A DNA stretch of 64,000 nt from Chloroflexus islandicus (GTDB lineage: Bacteria; Chloroflexota; Chloroflexia; Chloroflexales; Chloroflexaceae), in assembly GCF_001650695.1 (NCBI RefSeq), contig NZ_LWQS01000060.1:1-64000 (forward strand), written 5' to 3'. Shown in pieces: positions 8,465-15,833 of this stretch; the stretch's first letter is position 1; every line of letters starts with the position of its first letter. The position numbers were made by a program, and so were the translations under genes. The notes beneath the pieces are model-generated. The model searched no databases. It saw nothing but the letters and a program-made list of their open reading frames with translations, and was not told where the DNA came from.

Positions 8465-11131
8465 ATGAAGCCTGTGCTGAGCCATTGGCTGCAAAACCAG
8501 CAGGCTGCCCTGCTGCAACAGTGGAATGATTTGCGCGACACGACCACGGGGCCGGTCGCGACCCAAGTTCAGCTCGATCTGCAACGCTTTGCACTCGCAC
8601 TGGCTGCTGTCGCCAACGGTGACGATCAACCGCTGCGTGAGCTGTTTAGCGAATTGGCCGCTGCCGAACCCGGCGCCGATTTGCCCGCGCTGGTGCGTAA
8701 CCTCAATCAGGTGCATCGCGCCACCCGCGCCGCATTGCTCCACGATACACCTGATCTTGCTCTGATCGATACGCTGGCTGAATTGTTCGATCAGATCATT
8801 GCGACCTTAGTCGATATTTGGGCCGAACATACCAACCAGTTGATCCACGAGCGCGAATTTATTGCTGCTAGTCTTGATGCCGCCTCGGCGGCAGCCGACC
8901 AGCGCGCGCTGCAACTGAAGGCGCTCAACGATATTTCGCAACGCCTCTCAGCTACCCTCGACCGCGATGAGCTGCTTGAGATCGTGATCGATAGTCTGCA
9001 TCGCTTGACCGACGCCTACCACGTCGCAGTCTGGTTGACTGACCCTACCAACCAGCTCCGCGTTGTCGCTAGCCGGGGCAGCGCCGACGGCCCGCCGGTT
9101 GGGTATTGCTTGCCGCCTGCCAACCCCGTGATTCAAGCTGCATTTACCCACGCCGGCAGCACGTTTTGGCCGGCAGCGCCAGTTGATCCTGACCACGACT
9201 GGTTGATTGCCGGTTGCAGCGTGATGGTGCTCCCGATGATCGGCGGTGAACGTTTGATCGGCGCCGTGACGCTGCAAGAACGCAATAATCCGCTCGATCT
9301 TCGCTTTATGCAAGATCTGGCTCAGAGCATCGTCAGCCAAGCGACGATTGCCTTGCAAAATGCTGACCTGTACCATACGATTCGCACCCTTAATGCCGAC
9401 CTTGAACAACGGGTGATTGAGCGTACCCGCGAGCTGGAAGAAGAGAAGGATCGGCTCGCGACCCTGCATGCCATCGCCTCACAGGTCAATCAGACGCTTG
9501 ATCTCGATCAGATTCTCAACAACTCGCTTGAGATGTTGGCCCGGATTGTGCAGGCTGAACACGCCTCGATCTTGCTGGCCGAAGAAGATAACCCAAGCTT
9601 GCTGGTCACGCGGGCTATTTTGGGCGCAAAACTTACCCATGATAATGTGGTGCGCTTTGCGATTGGTCAAGGCATCGCCGGTTGGGCGGCTCAGCATGGC
9701 CAAACCGTGCTGGTCAATGATGTCTCGCAAGATGAGCGCTGGATATCGATCCCCGGCAGCACCCGCAAGCGCGAAGGTTCGATGATCTCGGTGCCGCTCT
9801 TTGTGCAAGGCGAGGTGATTGGGGTTATGACCCTTTCGCATTCGCGCACCCATTTCTTCAACGAAGGCCATGTCCGCCTGCTCAATGCCTGCGCTGGCGC
9901 AATCGCCATCGGTATTAATAATGCGAATCTGTTCCGCATGATTAGCGCCGAAGCTGAACGGCGCTACGAATTGCTCGATCGCCAACAGAAAGAGACCAGC
10001 CAGATCGCCGCTATTCTGCAAAGCTTGCTCGATGGCGTGATCGTGTGTGATCTCTACGGCAGCGTGTTGAGCGTCAATCAAGCCGCTAGCCGCATTCTCC
10101 ACCGCCCCCTCGAAGAACTCTTGCTCTGGAATCTCCACGATATTATTCAACGGTATCTGGGTAATCACGCCGCCGAATTACCGCTTGATGATCTGCTGCG
10201 CCGGCCGCTCAGCGTCACCGGTGAAGCGCGGACGTTTTCGACCACGGCTGTGATCAATGGCCGGACGATCAATGTCTCCCTGAGCCCCGTGCTCAAGGCA
10301 GATGAAAACGAAGATGAAGAAGATGAGGATGAACTCATCGGCGCTTTGTTGGTGCTGCGCGATATTACCCGCGAAGTTGAAGCCGATCGCATGAAGAATG
10401 AGTTTATCGGCACGATGTCGCATGAATTGCGTACGCCGATGACTGCGATCAAGGGTTTTACCCAATTGCTGGCGATGGGTGGGTTGGGGCAATTGAACGA
10501 TACCCAACGCGAGTTTGTCAATACCATTTATAGCAATACCGAGCGCATGATTAATCTCATTAACGATGTGCTCGAAATTACCAAGATCGAGTCCGGCAGC
10601 ATTGATCTCGAATGGCGCTCGCTCCACCTCGCCGAGGCCCTCAGCGGTGTGATCGCCGAGTTGCAACCGCAGATCGCGCAACGCCAGCATCAATTGACGA
10701 TTTCGATCCCGCCCGGCCTGCCGCTGATTCGGGCTGATTCGATGCGCTTGCACCAGATCCTCTATCACGTGCTGCTCAATGCCATCAAGTATACTCCCCC
10801 CGGCGGCAACATCACCATTGCCGCTCGCGAGACCCTCAATGTCGATCTGCCCGAACCGGTGCGCAGCACACTGAGCGATAGTCGCCGCTATCTAATGCTT
10901 AGCATTAGCGATACTGGCGTCGGTATCAAGCCCGAAGATCTGCCCCGCATCTTCGACCGCTTCTTCCGCACCGATAACCCGCTCAAGGTGGAAGCGGGCG
11001 GCACCGGTCTCGGGTTGTCGATTGTGAAACCGTTGGTCGAATTGCTCGGCGGGCGAATCTGGGTTGAGAGCACGGTCGGCGAAGGCAGCACGTTCTTTAT
11101 TGCCCTGCCCGTCGCTCACGACCGCGCGTAA
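8465..11131 (+). CDS. Multidomain sensor histidine kinase (GAF-GAF-PAS-HisKA-HATPase)
   Basis: 888 residues, with no membrane segment seen. The N-terminal helical region (1 to about 140) resembles the RsbR-type non-haem globin/RsbRD input fold (tentative). GAF-like domains lie at about 145-305 and 330-490, joined by a charged coiled coil (LEQRVIERTRELEEEKDRL). A PAS domain at about 515-640 contains an unusual acidic insert (ENEDEEDEDE). The HisKA domain has SHELRTPM with phospho-acceptor His653, and the ATPase domain has NAIKYTPPGG, DTGVGI and GTGLGLSIV. It probably senses an intracellular cue. No cognate response regulator is adjacent. Co-directional with the RsbT/RsbX pair, suggesting a shared input. 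Confidence 0.87.
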   Translation: MKPVLSHWLQNQQAALLQQWNDLRDTTTGPVATQVQLDLQRFALALAAVANGDDQPLRELFSELAAAEPGADLPALVRNLNQVHRATRAALLHDTPDLALIDTLAELFDQIIATLVDIWAEHTNQLIHEREFIAASLDAASAAADQRALQLKALNDISQRLSATLDRDELLEIVIDSLHRLTDAYHVAVWLTDPTNQLRVVASRGSADGPPVGYCLPPANPVIQAAFTHAGSTFWPAAPVDPDHDWLIAGCSVMVLPMIGGERLIGAVTLQERNNPLDLRFMQDLAQSIVSQATIALQNADLYHTIRTLNADLEQRVIERTRELEEEKDRLATLHAIASQVNQTLDLDQILNNSLEMLARIVQAEHASILLAEEDNPSLLVTRAILGAKLTHDNVVRFAIGQGIAGWAAQHGQTVLVNDVSQDERWISIPGSTRKREGSMISVPLFVQGEVIGVMTLSHSRTHFFNEGHVRLLNACAGAIAIGINNANLFRMISAEAERRYELLDRQQKETSQIAAILQSLLDGVIVCDLYGSVLSVNQAASRILHRPLEELLLWNLHDIIQRYLGNHAAELPLDDLLRRPLSVTGEARTFSTTAVINGRTINVSLSPVLKADENEDEEDEDELIGALLVLRDITREVEADRMKNEFIGTMSHELRTPMTAIKGFTQLLAMGGLGQLNDTQREFVNTIYSNTERMINLINDVLEITKIESGSIDLEWRSLHLAEALSGVIAELQPQIAQRQHQLTISIPPGLPLIRADSMRLHQILYHVLLNAIKYTPPGGNITIAARETLNVDLPEPVRSTLSDSRRYLMLSISDTGVGIKPEDLPRIFDRFFRTDNPLKVEAGGTGLGLSIVKPLVELLGGRIWVESTVGEGSTFFIALPVAHDRA

Positions 11132-11216
11132 CCGTTTCACAGACTTGGCCACCCCAAAGACGCAAAACCTGCTCGATCGCGATCATTCCCATGGCTGATG
11201 ATTCACTAGGATAGTA

Positions 11217-11225
11217 TGTTATAAT
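11217..11225 (+). promoter_or_regulatory. Extended -10 promoter (TGTTATAAT)
   Basis: A TG-n-TATAAT extended -10 element at 11217-11225 with no clear -35. The predicted start is near 11232, about 38 nt before the ATG at 11270. Confidence 0.6.
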
Positions 11226-11269
11226 GCGCACTCATAATATCGGCATTACCGACCATGGAGGAAGCGCGC

Positions 11270-12022
11270 ATGACGCCTCTGATCGGAATCTCCTGCGGCA
11301 CCTTCCGCGACCGCGATTGGTGCCCTCCTTCATACGGCCATCGCCAAACCTATGTTGATGCCGTGCTGCGGGCCGGCGGCGCACCGCTGCTGATCCCGCC
11401 CCTGCTCGACGCCACTGCGCTGCGCGCGATTTACGACCAGCTCGACGGCTTGGTGCTCGCCGGCGGCGGCGATATTTCGCCCAGCCACTACGGCGACCAA
11501 CCCCACGAGCGCCTTGGCATGATTGACCCGCCGCGCGATATGGCCGAACTACGCCTCGCGCGCTGGGCTGCCGCCGATGGCAAACCACTGCTCGGCATTT
11601 GCCGCGGTGTGCAGATGATTAATGTCGCCCTCGGCGGCTCGCTCTACCAAGATATTCCCTCTCAACTTGGCTCGCCGATCGATCATAACGCTTCCTATGC
11701 GCGCGAAGATTGGACGTTCCTTGCCCATCCGATCACCATCGCGCCTGACTCGCGCTTGGCCCGCTCGCTTGGCACGACTGACCTCATGATCAATTCGTTG
11801 CATCACCAAGCGGTGCGCCGTGTGGCTCCCGGCTTGCGCGCGGTGGCATGGGCGCCCGATGGCGTGATCGAAGCGCTCGAAAGCGAGGATCACACCTTTA
11901 TCGTGGGCGTGCAATGCCATCCTGAAGCGTTGCAGGAAGCAGCCGATCCGCGCTGGCAAGGTCTATTTGCCGCCTTTGTCGAGAGTTGCCACGACACGCG
12001 CCGCCAAAGCCGCGCCGCTTAG
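11270..12022 (+). CDS. Class-I glutamine-amidotransferase-like gamma-glutamyl hydrolase (PuuD family), copy 1
   Basis: 250 residues. The nucleophile elbow GICRGVQMINVALGGSLYQD and the VQCHPE motif give a full Cys-His-Glu triad. Relatives hydrolyse gamma-glutamyl-GABA or similar gamma-glutamyl amides; the substrate here is unknown. The ATG at 11270 is chosen because GGAGGA lies 7 nt upstream, so the in-frame ATG at 11255 sits within the ribosome-binding region. Copy 2 begins 22 nt downstream. Confidence 0.85.
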   Translation: MTPLIGISCGTFRDRDWCPPSYGHRQTYVDAVLRAGGAPLLIPPLLDATALRAIYDQLDGLVLAGGGDISPSHYGDQPHERLGMIDPPRDMAELRLARWAAADGKPLLGICRGVQMINVALGGSLYQDIPSQLGSPIDHNASYAREDWTFLAHPITIAPDSRLARSLGTTDLMINSLHHQAVRRVAPGLRAVAWAPDGVIEALESEDHTFIVGVQCHPEALQEAADPRWQGLFAAFVESCHDTRRQSRAA

Positions 12023-12044
12023 TCTGCCGTACCATAGAAATGCT

Positions 12045-12785
12045 ATGACTGATCACGCTCGTCCCCTGATCGGCATCACTGCGATGCATAGCGGCGCCAG
12101 CGCCGATGGCCGCGAGTTGCAGGCAGTGCGGCCTACCTATCTGCGCGCCATCGAAGCTGCCGGCGGCATCCCGCTGATCATCTATCTGACCGATGATCTC
12201 AGCGCCGTGCGTGCGCTGTATGACCGGTGCGCCGGCATCCTCTTGCCCGGCGGCGATGATGTTGATCCGGCCTATTACGGCGAAGCGCCGCACCCGCAGC
12301 TCGGCCCGGTCGATCCGCAACGCGATGCGGTTGAGATAGCGTTAGCGCGCTGGGCTGCCGCCGATGGCAAACCGCTGCTCGGGATTTGTCGCGGGTTGCA
12401 AGTGATCAATGTCGCACTTGGCGGGTCGCTCTATCAAGATATTCCTTCCCAATTCGAGACGACCATTGACCATCGCGCCAATACCCGCACCCGTGCATGG
12501 ACGGAACTGACCCATCCGCTGACGATCACCGCCAGTTCGCGCTTGGCGACGGTCTTGGCGGCTGAACAGATCGGGTGCAACACAATGCACCATCAGGCGA
12601 TTAAAATCCTCGCTCCCGGCTTACGTCCGGTCGCCTACGCTCCCGATGGCATTATCGAGGCGTTTGAGACCACTGGCGATCACTACCTGCTGGCCGTCCA
12701 ATGCCACCCTGAACACCTTTGGGATAGCAGCGAACCGCGCTGGCAGGCGTTGTTCGCCGATTTTATCGCCGCATGCCGGCCATAG
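12045..12785 (+). CDS. Class-I glutamine-amidotransferase-like gamma-glutamyl hydrolase (PuuD family), copy 2
   Basis: 246 residues, clearly paralogous to the preceding gene: GICRGLQVINVALGGSLYQD and VQCHPEHL match almost word for word, and the flanking nucleotides are also similar. This indicates a tandem duplication followed by divergence in the N-terminal half and the substrate loops. The triad is intact. The start is placed at the ATG before TDHARPLIGIT, aligned with copy 1; no clear Shine-Dalgarno is seen. murI follows after a 116-bp gap. Confidence 0.83.
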   Translation: MTDHARPLIGITAMHSGASADGRELQAVRPTYLRAIEAAGGIPLIIYLTDDLSAVRALYDRCAGILLPGGDDVDPAYYGEAPHPQLGPVDPQRDAVEIALARWAAADGKPLLGICRGLQVINVALGGSLYQDIPSQFETTIDHRANTRTRAWTELTHPLTITASSRLATVLAAEQIGCNTMHHQAIKILAPGLRPVAYAPDGIIEAFETTGDHYLLAVQCHPEHLWDSSEPRWQALFADFIAACRP

Positions 12786-12845
12786 TAGGGGCAGCGCGGC
12801 GCTCGACCTGCTCCCCAAAGTACGGGTAGCGCGCTGCTCTGCCTC
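12786..12845. repeat. Degenerate GGGGCAGCGC palindromic repeat
   Basis: AGTAGGGGCAGCGCGGCGCT is followed by CTGCTCCCC and then a second partial copy, GGGTAGCGCGCTGCTCTGCC. It belongs loosely to the same family as the intergenic palindromes at 21477, 22879 and 43522. Confidence 0.4.
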
Positions 12846-12901
12846 TGCTATGCTATGCCTGTACCAATCGTTTGCTGTGACACCGATAACCCAACCTCAT
12901 T

Positions 12902-13672
12902 ATGATTGGCATTTTCGATTCCGGATTGGGCGGGCTGACGGTCACGCGCGCCATCCATGACCGGATGCCCCACGCTGATCTGATCTACCTTGCTGATAGC
13001 GCCTATTGCCCTTACGGCCCGCGACCGGTTGAAGAGATCCGCGCGCGCGCACTGGCTTGCGGGCGGTGGCTGGTTGATCAAGGTGCGCGTATCGTCGTGG
13101 TCGCGTGCAATACCGCGACGGCTGCCGCGATTGAATTGCTGCGCCGCGAATTGCCAGTACCGGTCGTGGGGATGGAACCGGGAGTGAAGCCGGCGGTAGC
13201 CGCCACCCGCCGCGGCAAAGTGGCGGTGATGGCGACTAGTGGTACGCTCGCGAGCGATCGCTTCCGCGCGCTCGTGAATGCCTACGCTGCTGATGTTGAA
13301 GTCTATGCGCTGGCCTGCCCCGATTTAGTTGAGCAAGTTGAAGCCGGCGCCATCAGTGATGAGCAAACCCGGATGCTTATCGCCGGCCATCTCGCCGCCG
13401 CACCCGACGCCGATGTGATTGTGCTGGGGTGTACGCATTTCCCACCCCTCACCCCGCTCATCAGTGCCTGCGCTGGGCCAGCGGTCACAATTATCGACAC
13501 CGGGCCGGCAGTTGCGGCCCAAACCGCGCGTGTCGCCGAGCGAATCGGGTTGCCAGATGGCAGCGGTGCGCTGCGCTGCTACACCACTGGCGACCCGCAA
13601 GCCATTGCACCGGCCCTTGCCAACGTATGGGGAGAGGCCTTGCCGTTAATTGGGGTTGAAATACCCTCGTAA
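12902..13672 (+). CDS. murI: Glutamate racemase
   Basis: A 256-residue enzyme interconverting L- and D-glutamate for peptidoglycan. Both catalytic-cysteine motifs are present: VVVACNTATAA near residue 70 and VLGCTHFPPL near residue 180. The N-terminus IGIFDSGLGGLTV is characteristic and fixes the start at the ATG at 12902. No strong Shine-Dalgarno is seen. It ends convergently with the VanW gene, sharing a palindrome. Confidence 0.96.
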   Translation: MIGIFDSGLGGLTVTRAIHDRMPHADLIYLADSAYCPYGPRPVEEIRARALACGRWLVDQGARIVVVACNTATAAAIELLRRELPVPVVGMEPGVKPAVAATRRGKVAVMATSGTLASDRFRALVNAYAADVEVYALACPDLVEQVEAGAISDEQTRMLIAGHLAAAPDADVIVLGCTHFPPLTPLISACAGPAVTIIDTGPAVAAQTARVAERIGLPDGSGALRCYTTGDPQAIAPALANVWGEALPLIGVEIPS

Positions 13673-13678
13673 GGGCTA

Positions 13679-13704
13679 TAAGGGCGACGTTGGGGTCGCC
13701 CTTA
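13679..13704. terminator. Terminator-like palindrome between convergent murI and VanW genes
   Basis: A perfect 10-bp stem TAAGGGCGAC/GTCGCCCTTA with a 6-nt loop. It begins 6 nt after the murI stop and ends 5 nt before the VanW stop. No U-tract is present, so termination is plausible but not certain. A related GTAAGGGCGGG palindrome occurs at 31248. Confidence 0.5.
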
Positions 13705-13709
13705 CCTTA

Positions 13710-15731
13710 TCACCCCGTCGCATCCTGCGCTGGTTCAGCCGGCGCTGGTTCAGGCGGCGGTGTGGGGGTTGGCAACGGTTTGCCATCGGGGCCGAGGTCA
13801 GCCGGATTATACTCAAAGATATCAGGCCATGGCTTGAAGCGCGTGACAAACTCGCGCCGTTCAATCTCTTTCCCATCAGGGCCGAGCACAATCCGGGTAA
13901 AGAGAATATCCATCCCGCCACGGGCCTTATCGCTCTGGCGCGGCTGGCCCACGGGCCGATCCGGCACCGCCACGTAGACCGGCTCGGTCGGGGCTGGCGT
14001 GCGGTTGGTAATCACCGGCCCTTCCAGCAACACTTTCCGGCCAGTCTCAGGGCCATAGAGCCGGACTTCGGCCAAATTACGCCGGGTATCCACCAGTGTC
14101 TGCATCAAAATCCAGCCACCGGTATCGTTGAGAAACTTCAAATCAGGACCGCCGGTAAAGATCGTCGCATCCATCCCCGGCCCGTCGCCATAAGGACCAA
14201 AGCCGTACCGATCGTACCAGTTGATGTAAAACGAATGCCCCCAGCGTTCGGTGATCGGCAGGCCAGCCCAAAACGCAGCGCGGAACACCGTCGTGCTATC
14301 TTGGCAAATCCCGCCGCCCCACTCCAACTGGGTGCGATTCTGAATAATCGCGTACCCCTCAACAAAACCGTTTGAGCCATCAATCCGGCCAATGGTCTGA
14401 TTGAAGGAAAACTCTTCGCCGGGAGCGATCAGCACACCGTGCAGCAAGCGCATGCCGGCTTGAATATTGGTCACGCGGTACGGCGCCGAGCCGGTAAAGT
14501 CGCTCCGCCCAACCCCAATTAGGGTCGTAATGCCCAATTGATCGAGGTTCGCTGCATTGATCGGCGGCGGGATCTCGCGGAAGCTGACCGCTACGGTGCG
14601 CTGGTCGGCGGGTTTGGTCAAGGCTGCCAACACCGCATCGAGCGCCTGCGCTTCATCAATCCGCCGCCCCGGTTTGCCCTCTTGGAAAATTTCGAGCCGG
14701 CCATCGTTCCAATTCAAGCGCGGATAGGTACCTTTCACCTCAGTTGAGTCACCAAGCGCGATCAAGCGCTCCATGATCATCTCGCGATCGATGCTCACCA
14801 CCAACCGGTCGCCGGCTGGATCGGCCACGCGCTCGACCCGGATCATACGGGCCAATTCATCGAGCGACCACACAAACGGCCGGTTATCAACCAGCAGGGT
14901 AATTGGCCCGGCCAGCATCGCTGCGATCTGATCTTGGGCCACGAACGCCGCATCATCGCGCAACGCCGGTTCGAGCGCGCGCGTGCGCAAGGCTACCGTA
15001 TCGGGATTTAAGTCCTGAATGGCGGCTAGAATCTCGTGGAGCGTTTCCGTCACCAGCACTTGGCGACCAGTCGCGCTTGGCTCAACTTGCACCGTGGTGC
15101 CATTCAGCACCAGCCGGGCATCAACCGCTGGCCGTTCGACTTCGGCAACCCGCGCCAGCAAGTAACGCTGCATGGCATCTTGATCGATCGAAAGCCGCAG
15201 CGGCAGCTCAACCCCATACTGCCACACGGCCCCGATCTGTTGCAGATTGGTGAAGAGATCATTGCCCCGGCCAACGGCCAGCGCGGCATCCAGCGCTTCA
15301 TCAATCTCGAGCGTCACCCCTAATTCAGCAAGGGTCGGCGTCCACGAACGGCCGCTGTACGTCAAGACCACCGGTTGGGCCAGAAAGGGGGCAAACGTCG
15401 CCTCGATCGCGGCGCGGGCATCATCACGGCTCAGGTTGCCCACTGGCACGCCACGCACGCTGACATTGGGCAAAATCCGGCCTGCATAGCTCTGTTCCAG
15501 ATACACGAGCACGCCAGCAACAAGACCAACGCTGGCGAGCAGTATCAGCAACAGCCACCACCATCCACGCCGCGACCGGCGCCGGGTTCGCCGAACCGGG
15601 CCACGCTGCGCCGCCGGTTGTGGCACGGTTTGATCTGGCCAATCAACTGCGCCGGGCAACGACGGCGCAAATGTATCATCTACCGGGCGATCGTGAGCTG
15701 GATTGAAAGGCTGCGAATGCTGGGCCGACAC
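13710..15731 (-). CDS. VanW family protein with peptidoglycan-binding (PG_binding_4) region
   Basis: 673 residues. A cytoplasmic N-terminus with a basic stretch (RRTRRRSRRG) is followed by one membrane anchor (about 52-75). Tandem PG_binding_4-like modules span about 80-395 (VPVGNLSRDDARAAIEATF, KPGRRIDEAQALDAV). A VanW domain lies at about 420-570 (GRSDFTGSAPYRVTNIQAG, FSFNQTIG, GGICQDSTTVFRA). The C-terminus is Pro-rich. Family members are wall-associated; their exact chemistry is unclear. The start is GTG with a strong GAGGAGG site 5 nt upstream, and the promoter is 15772-15800. Confidence 0.85.
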   Translation of the reverse strand: MSAQHSQPFNPAHDRPVDDTFAPSLPGAVDWPDQTVPQPAAQRGPVRRTRRRSRRGWWWLLLILLASVGLVAGVLVYLEQSYAGRILPNVSVRGVPVGNLSRDDARAAIEATFAPFLAQPVVLTYSGRSWTPTLAELGVTLEIDEALDAALAVGRGNDLFTNLQQIGAVWQYGVELPLRLSIDQDAMQRYLLARVAEVERPAVDARLVLNGTTVQVEPSATGRQVLVTETLHEILAAIQDLNPDTVALRTRALEPALRDDAAFVAQDQIAAMLAGPITLLVDNRPFVWSLDELARMIRVERVADPAGDRLVVSIDREMIMERLIALGDSTEVKGTYPRLNWNDGRLEIFQEGKPGRRIDEAQALDAVLAALTKPADQRTVAVSFREIPPPINAANLDQLGITTLIGVGRSDFTGSAPYRVTNIQAGMRLLHGVLIAPGEEFSFNQTIGRIDGSNGFVEGYAIIQNRTQLEWGGGICQDSTTVFRAAFWAGLPITERWGHSFYINWYDRYGFGPYGDGPGMDATIFTGGPDLKFLNDTGGWILMQTLVDTRRNLAEVRLYGPETGRKVLLEGPVITNRTPAPTEPVYVAVPDRPVGQPRQSDKARGGMDILFTRIVLGPDGKEIERREFVTRFKPWPDIFEYNPADLGPDGKPLPTPTPPPEPAPAEPAQDATG

Positions 15732-15757
15732 CAGAACCTCCTCACCACCACATCATT

Positions 15758-15768
15758 TTGTCTGACAA
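15758..15768. promoter_or_regulatory. TTGTC-T-GACAA palindrome at the VanW transcription start
   Basis: An 11-bp perfect palindrome 3-13 nt downstream of the -10 box, where a repressor would block initiation. A similar TGACAAATATGTCA palindrome lies upstream of the uracil-DNA glycosylase gene near 59908. The cognate regulator is unknown. Confidence 0.35.
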
Positions 15769-15771
15769 CTT

Positions 15772-15800
15772 ACTATACCGTTGCTAGAGCGGCATGTCAA
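15772..15800 (-). promoter_or_regulatory. Consensus promoter of the VanW gene
   Basis: On the minus strand, TTGACA (15800-15795), 17 bp, TATAGT (15777-15772). The start point would fall within the palindrome at 15758-15768. Confidence 0.75.
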
Positions 15801-15833
15801 TAAATCAAAGCTGACAAATAGCTGGCGTTTGGT

